Assembly: GCF_004193775.1 (NCBI RefSeq)
Contig: NC_041004.1
Span: forward strand, 31,334,411-31,398,410
Origin: Glycine soja
Lineage: Eukaryota > Streptophyta > Magnoliopsida > Fabales > Fabaceae
DNA length: 64,000 nucleotides
Direction of reading: 5' to 3'
In this document: piece by piece, positions 32,882 to 44,336 of the stretch
Position numbering within the stretch: the stretch's first letter is position 1
Layout: every line of letters starts with the position of its first letter
Program-made: the position numbers and the translations under genes
The notes under the pieces: generated by a model
What the model was told of the DNA's origin: nothing
Database searches by the model: none
Seen by the model: the letters and a program-made list of their open reading frames with translations, nothing else

Positions 32882-35800
32882 TCAAGGTTGGCTATGACCC
32901 TGAATGGGCCTTCCTAGTTGGGGCCAAGCTTTCTCGCCAGGTTGAAAGGTTCGTGGTTGAACCTTTGTATTATATCTTCTCACTGCTTGGAGTTTGGCAG
33001 CCTCTTCCTTAATCCTCACTATTTCTTGGACTTTTTCAATGGTTTCAAGTTCCACCCTCATATTTTCTTCATTTTGCTGTTGCTGGAACAATAGTCTCCT
33101 TGTCGATGGTTCCCCGACTTCAATTGGGATCATGACGTCTGTGCCATATGTGAGTCGATAAGGAGTTTCATTGGTTGTTGTCTGGGGTGAATAGTGGTAC
33201 CCTAGAGTATGTTGTAGAATTCTTCTTTCCATAGGCACTTAGACCTTTCGAGTCTAGTACGTAGGGCCTTGAGGATGACTTTGTTAGCTGCCTCTGTCTA
33301 TCCATTAGTTTGAGGATGTTCGATAGAGGTGACTAGGTGCTTGATGCCTAGCCTTGTTAGGAAGTCTTCGTAAGTTTGAGCTTTGAATTGAATGTCGTTG
33401 TCCGTGACAATGGTATATGGGAGGTCATACCTGCAAATGATATGTTTCCAGGTGAATTTTTCCACCTCGTTGGTCATGATTTCCTGCAGTGGTATTGCTT
33501 CTATCCACTTGGTGAAGTAGTCAATGACAACTAGTAAGTATTTGATTTCTCTTAGGGCCTTTAGCAGTGGTCCCAATATGTCCATTGCTCACATGATGAA
33601 GGGCCAAGGGGAGCTCAGGCTATAAAGATTATCGGGAGGAGTGCGTGGGATGTCTGCAAACTCTTGGCATTGTTTGCACCTTATGGTAAAGTTGAGGATG
33701 TCTGTCCTGAGTGTTGGCTAGTAGTAGCTGGCTCGCACCACTTTGGTGGCTAGGGAGCATCCTTCGGTGTGGAAACCACAGATCCCTTCATGATGTTCTC
33801 TCATGACGTAGTCTGCCTGTTGACTGTTTAGGCATTTTGAGTAGGGGTGTTGTCAACCCTCTTTTAAATATCTCACCATCAAAGATGACATAGTAGTTGG
33901 CCTTCTGTGTGAGGCGTAGGGCTTCGTCCTCGTTTGGTGGCAGTACCCCCCGAATTATGAAGTTCTTGTATGGGGTCATCCAGTTTGGGTCCTCCTCTTC
34001 TCCAGACATAATTTCCTCAGCATCTATGGTGGAAGTTTGGAGCGTCTCTTGGATGATAGTCATGAGGTGCTTGGCCTTCTTGGTGTTGACTAGCTTGGAG
34101 AGCAAGTCTACTCTAGTATTGCCTACCTTGGGGATGTAATATAATTTGAAACATTCAAAATTATCGATGAGAGACTTCACAATGTGATAGTACTTAAGCA
34201 ACACTATTTCCTTGGTCTGGTATGTGTTGGCAACCTGTCCAAGTTGCGAGTCTGTGTAACGTTGCAACTTCTTAGCTTTGACTTCTCTTGCTAGCTTCAG
34301 GCCTGCAATGAGAACCTTGTACTCTGCCCAGTTGTTTGAGGCTTTAAAGTTGGGATTGAGCGCTTGCTCTAGAGTGATATTGTCAGGGCCTTCAAGGATG
34401 ATCCCTACCTTGCTTCCTTTTACATTGGACGCACCGTTAACATAATGGGTCCACCAGTCTGGGGTGGTTGTGTCGTTTAAAGCAAATTCAGCTAGAAAGT
34501 TAGCCATGAATTGTGTCTTCATGTGGTCATGTGGTTCTTACTAAAAGTTGAACTTTGAAAGTTTGACAAACTAGGCCACCATTCTGTTGGATCGAGTGGC
34601 CTCAGAATAATTAAGAAGGGGGGTTGAATTAATTATTCCTAAACCTTTACTAATTAAAAATTACTCTTTTAAGGCTTTTACTAAATTGTTAAGAGAATGA
34701 GGAGTAGAAGAGAAACTTAACAGAAAGTAAAAGCGGAAATTAAATGCACAGCGGAAAGTAAAAGAGTAAGGAAGAAGGAAACAAACACACAAGAGTTTTT
34801 ATACTGGTTCGACAACAACCCGTGCCTACCTCCAGTCCCCAAGCGACATGCGGTCCTTGAGATTTCTTTCAACCTTGTAAAAATCCTTTTACAAGCAAAG
34901 ATCCACAAGGGATGTACCCTCCCTTGTTCTCTTTGAACCTAGTGGATGTACCCTCCACTAGAATTGATCCACAAGAGATGTACCCTCTCTTGTTCTCAGT
35001 CAAACCCAAGTAGATGTACCCTCTACTTGTACCACAAAGGATGTATCCTCCAATGTGTTAAGACAAAGATCTCAGGCTGTTAAACCTTTGATACTTTGTG
35101 AATGGGGATACAAAAGAATTCTCAGGCGGTTAAACCTTTGAACGCTTTTGTATTAGGGAATGGGAAGAATCAAAAGAATTCTCAGACTGTGTCGTTTTGA
35201 ATTCTTTGACAAGGGAGAAGGGAGACACAAAAGAATTCAGGCGGTTAGTCCCTTGTTCTTTTGAAAAAGAGAGAAGAGAGACACAAAAAGAATTCAGACG
35301 GTTAGTCCTTGGCGAATTCTTTTTGGCAAAGGGAGAAGAGAATGAAAACATGAATAGCACAAGTTTTCAAGGTTTAGAAAACCATAAAACTTCAGAAAGC
35401 TTTTGGTACAAAGAAGAAGAAGAAGTTCAAAGAGATTCAAAGAGATTGAAGGCTTATAAAGGATTGTATAAGATTGTTGTTAGAAAGATTGATTGAAAAT
35501 GCAAAACAAAGCCTTGCTTTTATAGACTCTTCATGTCTGGTCAAGAAGGCCATTTAGAAGAGTTATAACTTTTAGAAAAACTTAAAACCCATTTGAAAAA
35601 GTCAAAACCTTTTTGAAGAGTTACATCTTTAGATTTTTCAGAAACAAACACTGGTAATCGATTACCAAATAAGTGTAATCGATTACACAAAGCTTTTGAG
35701 TGAAACAATGTGACTCTTTATTTTTAAATTTGAATTTCAACGTTCAAGGACACTGGTAATCGATTAACAAAACATTGTAATCGATTACAGCCTTTTGAAA

Positions 35801-36464
35801 ATATTTGGAACGTTGTAAATTCAGTTTGAAAACTTTTTCAAACTCATTTTTCTACTGGTAATCGATTACAACAATATGGTAATCGATTACCAGAAAGTAA
35901 AAACTCTTTGGTAAAGGTTTTGTCAAAAACTCATGTGCTATTCAAAGTTTTGAAAAAACTTTTTAATACTTATCTTGATTGAGTCTTTTCTTCATTCTTG
36001 AATCTTGATCTTGATTCTTGAGATCTTGAATCTTGATTCTTGATTGTAGACTTTCTTCTTGAGTCTTGAATTCTTCTTGATTCTTGAACTCTTGACTTGT
36101 TCTTGATTCACTTGAGTTGTTCTTTGATCTTTTGAGCTTTTTGTTCATCACCTTTGTCATCATCTTTTGTTGTCATCATTGTTATCATCAAAACACCTTT
36201 GAATCATTGTTGATTCATCATGAAGCTTTGCTTCCCCACATTCTTCCTGCAAGTTCAAGCTTTCTCAAAACTTGTTTCATGGGGTAGTTCATTTTGACTA
36301 CCACTTGATAACTCTGGAAGTAGGGCGTGAGTCGTCGGGTTAAGGTAATGAGTGCTAGCGCCACATTTTCTATCATTTGGTAGCACTTCTCGACATCATG
36401 GAGTATGTGGTTGGTGAAGTAGATAAGGAGTTGGTGGTTCTCTTCCTCTTGTACGAGGGCTAAG
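32882..36464 (-). pseudogene. pol: RNase H and integrase of the outer gypsy element (split)
   Basis: From the Ogre-like insertion downward: ENHQLLIYFTNHILHDVEKC, then a solo LTR (34585-36238), then the second-type RNase H (HYVNGASN, where catalytic Asp reads Asn; ASNNWAEYKVLIAGLKLARE; YTDSQL), then integrase (33298-33585: MDILGPL, VIDYFTKWIEAIPL, the second Asp in VTDNDIQF, EHPQTNG followed by a stop before EAANK). The C-terminal part 32882-33238 has TNETPYRLTYGTDVMIPIEV. Multiple stops (Trp and Gln codons to stop) show long decay. Confidence 0.88.
34585..36238 (-). mobile_element. Solo LTR, copia-like family A (A4)
   Basis: 1654 bp with perfect CATTC duplication (34580-34584, 36239-36243), inserted in the RNase H region of the outer gypsy element. 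Minus orientation: TATA TCTATAAAAGC at 35518-35528; palindrome pairs centred 35659.5/35680.5, 35761.5/35782.5 and 35863.5/35884.5 (21 bp apart, 102-bp period); hairpin array I about 35060-35325; array II 34906-35050 with four perfect stems. Its minus-strand start reads TGGGGAAGC instead of TGTAGAAGC. Confidence 0.93.
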
Positions 36465-38092
36465 TGTCATACCCTAATTTCGTCTGGGGATTATTACTTG
36501 ATGACATGCAACCTTTGGTTAGCCGCTTTGAGATACTTGGCGTCCTTTGTTGCACAATAAATGAAGTCCCGAGATGTCTTAGAAATCTAAAGGAAGCAGG
36601 GTTGCGCGATCCGTGAAATTCCGTAATGTGGCGGAAGTCGAAAAGAGGTGTTTTTGCGCAATCCGTAAGTTTCCGTAACTTCTTCGAAAGCTAAAAAAGA
36701 GTAAATACATAATCCATAAGGATTCGTAACCTTACAGAAGGAAAATAAGTATCGTTACGAAATTCGTAAAGTTTCGTAACGTTACGGAAAAAGAATTACA
36801 AAAAATAGAAGGGGGGTGCATTTAGTAAAAAAGGGGTGCAAATAGCAACCAGGCCCACTTGGGCCCTCCAGAAGATTCCTCCAGAAGGCTGTTGCTTCTG
36901 GAGGAAGCAACCTTGCTCGCCTGGGCAAGCTGAGCTCGCCTGGGCGAGCTGGGCGGCAAGCTTCTCCCCTATTTTGCTATAAATAGGGGATGAAGTGAAG
37001 AAGAAAAGGGTTCAGCCCCTTAGGCACTTCTCTCTCTCTCTCAATAGCTGAGAAAAATTAGTTCCGTGAAGAAAATCCAAGCCGAGGCGCTTCCATAACG
37101 TTTCCGTAATGTTTCCGTGAGTAATTACGCGAAGATTCTCGACCGTTCTTCAAGATTCATCGTTCGTTCTTCGTTTTCTTCAGTCTTCAACGGGTAAGTA
37201 CCTCAAACCAAGCTTTTCAATTCATTCTATGTACCCGTGGTGGTCCACATTTGTTTTGTGTATTTTTATTCTCGTTTTCATTCGCTTTTTATACCCCCTT
37301 TTGACGTGCTTAAGCCATTTATTTAAGTCATTTCTCGCTTAATCTAAAAATAAAATAAATTTCCACCGATCGTTTGAATTGTATCATCCGTTAATTTTGG
37401 TTAAAATGAATTCTGACCGTTCGGTCGTGCCGTAACCACGTTGGAAATAAAAAAAGAGGTAAAATAATAATATAATAATCAAAAAATACCTTTTAGTAAA
37501 ATAAAAGCGAAAGATCAATCGGACGTTTTCTCTTTGGGATTTCTCATTCTTAATTGAATTGACTAATAACTAAAGTGAAACTAAGGCTAAAATCAACTCG
37601 CCTAGTCAAGCTCGTCCACAAAAAATAGGGTTTTGAAAGTTTATCATCTCAGTTTTCTTACCAAGTAAAATGGATCATTTTTAAGGTCCAACGCCTTAAA
37701 ATGATCACTTTTTAAGTAAAAAGAACCACTTGATTCACGCATAAGAAAGAACTACGTAGGTCTGATTTCCTCTCCAAAGGAGGGTACATAGGAGCAAAAG
37801 CCCCGCTTTTGTCGACCTCAAAAAATAAAAAGAAATAAAAGTTAAGATAACACAATTCCACAATTCTAAAAATAGGTTGTTGTCTTTCGAGACAAACGTA
37901 AGAGGTGCTAATATCTTCCTCAAGCGTAAATACAACTCCCGAACTTAGAATTTTCTTTTTGACCGGTTTCCTTCGGTTTTCTCGATGTTTTCCACAAATA
38001 AACGTTGGTGGCGACTCCGCGCATCTTTCCTCCTTTGGGAGGCGCACCCGTGAGCCTCGCCCTCGCTCGCCCGTGAAGGACACGTTGCGACA
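36465..38092 (+). repeat. 5' LTR of the Ogre-like element
   Basis: 1628 bp, TGTCATACCC to CGTTGCGACA. Contains two tandem GCTCGCCTGGGC(G/A)AGC inverted repeats (36915-36949), a TATA box GCTATAAATAGGGG (36976-36989), a CT-rich leader and a GTAAGT donor at 37194. A long antisense frame (37712-38173) is shared with the other LTR but has no recognised domain. Confidence 0.95.
36915..36989 (+). promoter_or_regulatory. Ogre-like LTR promoter: two inverted repeats plus TATA
   Basis: GCTCGCCTGGGCAAGC (36915-36930) and GCTCGCCTGGGCGAGC (36934-36949) are spaced 19 bp start to start, followed after 27 bp by TATAAATAGGGG. Arms are 7 bp around a central TG. The same two-copy, 19-bp arrangement is found internally at 47372-47406. 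Confidence 0.75.
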
Positions 38093-38797
38093 GCTGGCGA
38101 CTCCACTGGGGACCTTTTTGTGAGTTAGGCCTATTTTAAGGAATTGTGGATTTGTGAAACTTTGTGTGTGCATTTATTGAAACTGTGTAAAATGTAAATA
38201 ACTGTTGTCTATTTCGCATTCTTTACACTGCATTCTAAAGCACCCACGGGTTTGAGTAAAAAAGGGGCCCTATACCCGGGTTCATGGGAATTTAAGGAGT
38301 GGAGGTGAATCTATCATCATGCTAGGTCTCTGACTTGCTTGATAATAGTGAAACCTCGTCTAGAGCTTTCTCTCTTTATAATGTGTTGTCGCTGGTATTC
38401 CATACCGCCACAATATTATTATCTTGAGTGATGATACCTCTAGAAAACAGCCTTGTGAGTTATGAATTGTTGGGGAGTAGTTATTAGAGACCCCTAGATA
38501 TTATCCTATAGGTTTCCAAATAGGGGAAAAGAGCAAACACGCTCCGTGCCATTTGTTCTCATGCATCTTTTGATGAATAGCACTAGTTTATAGTTTGTTG
38601 CTAGTAGTGTTTGGTTTCTTTAGAGTAATACGTAACCCTTTTAATGCTACGTCGAGGCGCCATCATGCCCAAACGTAGCATTAAAATTGGATCTCTGCGG
38701 TCTCGTATGTGTGAATTACCTTTGTGTTGTTTTCTTTCCGTTTCATGCATATGCATTGCATCATTCATGTCGGAGTCTTGATCCACCCCTTTTTTAG
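37194..38797 (+). other. Predicted leader intron of the Ogre-like transcript
   Basis: Donor CGG/GTAAGTACC at 37194 in the LTR and acceptor TTTTTTTAG at 38797, four bases before the ORF1 start ATG (38802). Splicing would remove the LTR remainder, the PBS and 690 bp of leader, giving a subgenomic message. Inferred from splice-site quality and position only. Confidence 0.4.
38095..38112 (+). other. Primer binding site of the Ogre-like element
   Basis: TGGCGACTCCACTGGGGA, starting two bases after the 5' LTR and beginning TGG as expected for pairing with a tRNA 3' CCA end. I associate this type with tRNA-Arg priming in Ogre elements, but the tRNA was not checked. Confidence 0.75.
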
Positions 38798-38801
38798 GTA
38801 A

Positions 38802-40666
38802 ATGATGGGGACAAATCAAAACGGCAAAAGGTTTTATCAGGTCAAGGTTAAAAGTCTAGATGTCACTAGCCTCAAGGAATTAGGACGATTGATGGGACCC
38901 CTCCAAAGGCAAGCCTTCCGCAAAGTGTACGGGAAAATTCTAGATTTGGCCGCAGCGGAGGTTTTTACGGAAGCTTCCGTATCCCTCGCCCAATACTATG
39001 ACCAGCCGTTGAGGTGTTTCACGTTTGGAGACTTCCAAATGGTCCCAACTATTGAAGAGTTTGAGGAAATATTAGGATGTCCTCTTGGAGGGAGGAAACC
39101 ATATCTTTTCTCCGGCTTTCTTCCTTCCTTGAGCAAGATTGCGGCTGTAGTTGGTGATTCAGCAAAGGAGTTGGATCGCACGAAGCAAACTCGGAACGAC
39201 GTAGTGGGCCTCAGAAGTATTTGGAAGGTAAGGCAAGGGATATGGCAAGCCAAGAGAAGTGGGGGCCGTTTCCGGATATTTTAGCTTTGCTGATTTTTGG
39301 GGTTGTCCTCTTCCCGAACGTCGACGGTTTGGTGGACCTAGCCGCCATTGATGCTTTCCTCGCCTATCACCATAGCAAGGAAAGTCCAGTGGTGGCTATC
39401 TTGGCAGATTTGTTTGACACCTTTGACCGGAGGTGTGAGAAAAACAGTGCACGGATTGTCTGTTGTTTACCCGCTCTTTGTGTATGGTTGATTTCACACC
39501 TATTCCGACAAGACACGAGACACTCGTGTCCGCTTCAAAGCTATCGCTCATGCGCCAAAAAAGGAAGAGTCGATTGGGACCAACATTTGGCTGGAATAGG
39601 GGGTAGCGCGATCAATTGGTTTCCTCGTTGGAAGGAAGGCAAGGAAGGAGTTCTTTTCTCGTGTGGGGACTACCCTAATGTTCCACTGATAGGGACTAGG
39701 GGTTGTATTAATTATAATCCCGCACTCGCCATAAGACAACTAGGGTACCCCATGAGGGGAGCGCCAACCGAAGAAAGTCTCTCGCCTTTCCTTGTGAGGA
39801 ATCTAGGCGCACAAAGTCTCAAGGCGATACAAAGAATCCACAAGGCGTGGAGAAGTCCGTTGAGGAAAGACAAGGAGCTTAGGGGGATCCGTAATGGCGT
39901 CATCAGAGGTTATCATGGATGGCTAAGAATTTACACGCGGGGCTTAGATTGGCTCTCCAAATTGAAAGTTATCGATGAGGAGAACTTCGAAGCTCCGGAG
40001 GAAGATGAAGAAGTCCGAGCTCTAAAATTAGAGCTAGGGAAGGCGAGACTCGCCAAGGAGAAGTTCAAATCCGCTGCTACACACATCCGGAAGGAGTGCA
40101 CCGAGTTACAAGAGGAAAATGCGGCCACTGCAAGAGCCCTTGAACAAGAAACCAAAAGGGTCCACAAGGAGGAATATGGCCGAGAGAAATTCCGAGGAGC
40201 ATTGTGGGGTAGCAACAATGAGCTCAAGCTCCGAAGAGAGGAGAGAGATCGGTCACGGGTGCATGGCATGATCTTAAAAGAAGAATTAGTTGCTTGCGCG
40301 AGGTCCAAAAGGAGTTTGGCTCAACACTTGGAAGCCACGGAGCAAAGCATGCTAGCTATCATAGGGCAATACAAGGAAGAATTGAACCAGTCCATGACCC
40401 ATGAACAAAAGCTAGTGGAGGATTTTGCACAAGTGTATGCCGAAAAAGAAGCAAGAGGGAGGGTGATTGATGCGTTGCATCAAGAAGTGACTATGTGGAT
40501 GGATAGGTTCGCCTTGACCTTGAATGGAAGTCAAGACCTCCCGCGGCTGTTAGCCAAAGCAAAAGCCATGGCCGAAGTGTGTACTGCCCCCGAGGAGATT
40601 CATGGGCTAATCAATTACTGTCAACACATGATAGATTTGATGGCCCATATAATTAGGAATCGTTAG
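38802..40666 (+). pseudogene. Ogre ORF1-type protein, one frameshift
   Basis: Extra ORF upstream of gag. The first frame (38802 to about 39210) has MMGTNQNGKRFYQVKVKSL, VSLAQYYDQPLRCFTFGDFQ and PTIEEFEEILGCPL, typical of Ogre ORF1 / DUF7745-like proteins. A one-base frame change near 39210 moves it to the frame that continues to 40666 (EKWGPFPDILALLIFGVVLF, GLVDLAAIDAFLAYHH, CCLPALCVWLISHLF). The C-terminal half is a long charged coiled coil (about 39990-40500: EVRALKLELGKARLAKEKFK onward). Role unknown; the fold recalls plant mobile domain proteins. Confidence 0.8.
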
Positions 40667-40905
40667 GTTCTCTTGTAATACCTTTTGTATAATCTTGGCT
40701 AGATGAAAGCTTTGTTCTTTTTATAAAATAAGAAGTTCTGAACTCATCATGTTATCTAAAAAATCCTTGGGGTGGATCCAAGTGCTCCGATCATCCATTT
40801 GCATACTCATGTTTTGGTGGCATACTCACCGTTGTTTATTTCTTTAGGAATTTCATCATAACTAAGAAAACACCAAGGCACCCCTATAACACTCGATCCA
40901 GAAAA

Positions 40906-42996
40906 ATGGATAATGAAGAGGGCGTGCAGGAACAGATGAAGGCCGATCTATCAGCCTTAAAAGATCAAATGGCTTCCATCTCGGAGGTCATGTTAAAACT
41001 TCAGAAAACCATAGAGGATAAAGCCACCGCAACCGCCTCCAGTACAATTAGGGAAGCGGAGCCGGTGCTGCAGCCCGCCTTGAATCCGGGCCTAGACAGA
41101 AACACAGCCGTGTTCGATCGAAGGTATTGTCCGCAAGCTTATCCTTATGGCCTGCCTCCGGACTTCACCCCCCGTGCCGCCCCGGAAGAGTTAAGCCAAG
41201 CCCCTACTTTTGAGAGGCAACTCCCACCTTATGAAGACTATCCCGGGCAAGACGATGGGGAAGGAGATACCCATCTTGGCCCCCTGCTCCACCTCAAAGA
41301 TCCGTCCCCGCATGAACTACCCCAACCGAACATAGTCCGTCATACCCCGGCCTCACCCACACCTGTAAAAGAATCTGTTCCCTTTGCGGAAGATAAGGGA
41401 AAGATTGAGGCGCTTGAAGAAAGGTTGAGAGCAGTCGAGGGCCTCGGCAATTACCCATTCTCGGATTTAGCGGATTTATGTCTCGTGCCCAACATCGTCA
41501 TCCCTCCCAAGTTCAAAGTACCGGACTTTGATAAGTACAAAGGTACGACATGTCCGAAGAGGCATCTTCGGATGTATTGCCGAAAGATGGGGGCGTATTC
41601 TGCGGACGAGAAGTTGTTGGTTCATTTCTTTCAAGACAGCTTGGCTGGAGCAGCTGTAGCATGGTATACCAATCTGGAAGCTTCCCAAATCCGATCATGG
41701 AAGGACTTGGCAACTGCCTTCATTAGGCAGTACCAGTACAATACGGACATGGCTCCCGATCGGAACCAGCTTCAGGGTATGACTAAACGAGAGCATGAGT
41801 CCATTAAGGAATATGCCCAGAGATGGAGAGATCTCGCAGCCCAAGTCGTACCGCCCATGACGGAGAGAGAGATGATCACAATTATGGTAGATACGTTACC
41901 CACGTTCTACTATGAAAAGCTGATAGGCTACATGCCAGCTAACTTTGCGGATCTCATCTTCGCCGGAGAAAGGATTGAATCCGGGCTACGAAAAGGCAAG
42001 TTCGAATATGCTGCCAATATGGCCCCCAACAACAACAGAAGAGCCCCAGTAGTGGGCGCGAGGAAAAAGGAAGGAGATGCCCACGCAGTCACCACCGTCC
42101 CAACATGGATGAAAGCACCCCAAAATATCCAAAGCTCATACCAGCCCAATCCCCCAATTTTTTTAATCCGAGCCGGGAACTCCCTCCCGACTCAAGTAAA
42201 AGGACCACCCGCAGCAGAAAGAGCGCCGGCCCAACGCACAGCTCCAGCCGCACCCCGGCCAGTTAATAATACAGCCCCCGGCGCGACTTATAAATATGCA
42301 CAGCACCCGAAAGACAACTTCCCTCCTATTCGGCGGGAAGTGATGGGGGAAATCGACATTCCCATTCAGATAGGCCCCCACACTTGCAATGTGGTGTTTC
42401 AAGTAATGGATATAAATCCCGCCTATAGCTGCCTCTTGGGAAGACCGTGGATTCATGCCCTGGGAGTGGTCCCTTCAACGCTTCACCAGAAATTGAAGTT
42501 CGCAGTGGGTGGACTTTTAGTGATAGTGTCGGGTGAAGAGGACATGTTGGTGAGCTGCCCCTCCTCCGCACCATACGTTGAAGCGGCGGAAGAATCATTG
42601 GAAACGGTTTTCCAATCCTTTGAGGTGGTGAGCTGCGCCTCTGTGGAACCAAGTCCATCGCTACCTTCTCTCTCCAAAGCAGCCATAATGGTGGCGCGTG
42701 TTATGCTTAGGAACGGATTTGAGCCCGGAATGGGTCTAGGCAAGGACTGCCTCGGGAATGCCGACGTGGTCGATATCAAGGGAAATCCATACAAATATGG
42801 ATTAGGGTACGAACCCGGGATGCCGGGGAGGAGGAACGTGCCGTCAAGATTTCGGGCGGATAGGGTATGGCCCGACCGTATTAGCCAGTGTTTCACCAGC
42901 ACTGGAATGGTGTCCGAGGAGGAGGTGGCCGCGATAGAAGAGGAATTCCCTCAAGACCCACCAAGTTTTGTGCAACCATGCCACCCCGATTCCTAA
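40906..42996 (+). pseudogene. gag-pro: gag-pro polyprotein with G-patch, protease core deleted
   Basis: 696-residue open frame from ATG at 40906. N-terminal coiled coil; capsid domain about residues 190-370 (VPDFDKYKGTTCPKRHLRMY, DSLAGAAVAWYTNLEASQIR, FIRQYQYNTDMAPDRNQLQ); a Pro/Ala linker; then at about residue 465 it jumps to REVMGEIDIPIQIGPHTCNV and SCLLGRPWIHALG, the C-terminal half of the retroviral-type aspartic protease. No D(S/T)G active site or zinc knuckle is present, so an in-frame deletion removed the end of gag and the front of protease. A G-patch motif follows (residues about 592-640: MLRNGFEPGMGLGKD, KYGLGYEPG), as in Ogre elements. Confidence 0.82.
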
Positions 42997-43121
42997 GTGG
43001 GGAACTGGCACGTGATAAGCCAGTCAGAAGTCTATACCGCCGATTCAATGTAATTAGAGCCTATAGATTTCCATTCTCTTTTGTTTTGTGAAACCTACCT
43101 TATTAAATAAACAAAGAGATC

Positions 43122-44336
43122 TTGTTTCATCTATTCTTGCAGTACCACCTTTTCTCATATCATTTTGCATGTTTTTGTTTCTTTTGTCTTGTTTGGTATA
43201 GATGTGAGGGTCGATTCTTTGAGGAACCTAACAATGAGGGTTTGACAATCGATTTCGATCGAGATATAAGCCAAACGATAAACGAGGAAGAGGAAGAGGA
43301 AGAGGACGTCCTGTCACCAGAGTTGGAGAGGCTGGTCGCTCAGGAAGAACGTGAAATGAAGCCTCACCAAGAAGAAACCGAATTGGTAAACTTGGGGACC
43401 ACGGAGGAAAAGAAGGAAGTAAAGGTAGGAACCGGTATGACCGCGCCTATCCGTCAAGGCTTGATAACCCTTCTTAAAGAGTATCAAGATGTCTTTGCAT
43501 GGTCATATCAAGATATGCCCGGTCTGGATTCCGACATTGTGCAGCATAAGTTGCCTTTGAATCCTGGGTCTTCTCCGGTTAAGCAAAAGTTACGAAGAAT
43601 GAGACCCGAGATGTCTTTAAAAATTAAAGAAGAAGTAAGGAAGCAGTTTGATGCAGGTTTCTTAGCTGTGGCACAGTACCCGGAGTGGGTGGCCAACATT
43701 GTCCCTGTCCCAAAAAAGGACGGCAAGGTTCGAATGTGTGTAGACTACTGGGACTTGAACCGAGCTAGTCCTAAAGACAACTGTCCCCTGCCACACATTG
43801 ACATATTGGTAGATAATACAGCCAAATTCGCCCTTTTCTCATTTATGGATGGTTTCTCGGGATATAATCAAATAAAGATGGCACCCGAAGATGTAGAGAA
43901 GACCACTTTCGTCACCCTATGGGGGACATTCTGCTATAAAGTGATGGCCTTCGGGCTGAAAAATGCTGGGGCAACCTATCAGCGTGCCTTGGTGGCGTTG
44001 TTCCATGACATGATGCATAAGGAAATAGAGGTCTACGTAGATGACATGATTGCCAAGTCTCGGACTGAGGACGAACACCTTGTCAATCTGCGTAAGCTGT
44101 TTGGAAGGTTGCGGAAATACCAATTAAAACTAAACCCAACCAAATGCACCTTTGGGGTGAAGTCGGGGAAGCTGCTAGGATTTATCGTAAGTCAGAAAAG
44201 GATAGAGATAGATCCCGAGAAAGTGAAGGCCATCCTTGAAATGCCGGAACCCCGCACGGAGAAGCAAGTTCGGGGGGTTTTTGGGCAGGTTAAATTATAT
44301 CGCGCGATTTATCTCGCAACTCACCTTTACCTGTGA
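43122..44336 (+). CDS. pol: Reverse transcriptase ORF of the Ogre-like element
   Basis: The true coding part probably starts after an acceptor at 43200-43201 (GGTATAG), consistent with the intron known to separate gag-pro from RT in Ogre elements; the first 26 codons (MFHLFLQYHLF) look intronic. Acidic stretch EEEEEEEDVLSPELERLV, then RT: VKQKLRRMRPE, PVPKKDGKVRMCVDYWDLNR (usual VDYRDLN has Arg; here Trp), SFMDGFSGYNQIKMAPED, FGLKNAGATYQR, catalytic YVDDM (about 44035). An extra G in the G run at about 44275 shifts the frame, so RT and the downstream domains are now separate. Confidence 0.88.
   Translation: MFHLFLQYHLFSYHFACFCFFCLVWYRCEGRFFEEPNNEGLTIDFDRDISQTINEEEEEEEDVLSPELERLVAQEEREMKPHQEETELVNLGTTEEKKEVKVGTGMTAPIRQGLITLLKEYQDVFAWSYQDMPGLDSDIVQHKLPLNPGSSPVKQKLRRMRPEMSLKIKEEVRKQFDAGFLAVAQYPEWVANIVPVPKKDGKVRMCVDYWDLNRASPKDNCPLPHIDILVDNTAKFALFSFMDGFSGYNQIKMAPEDVEKTTFVTLWGTFCYKVMAFGLKNAGATYQRALVALFHDMMHKEIEVYVDDMIAKSRTEDEHLVNLRKLFGRLRKYQLKLNPTKCTFGVKSGKLLGFIVSQKRIEIDPEKVKAILEMPEPRTEKQVRGVFGQVKLYRAIYLATHLYL

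Noticed and set aside
37712..38173. Antisense frame of 153 codons conserved in both Ogre-like LTRs (also 54202-54573)
   Set aside because: LTR copies are nearly identical because of replication, so conservation is no evidence of coding; no domain recognised, and the second copy is shorter.
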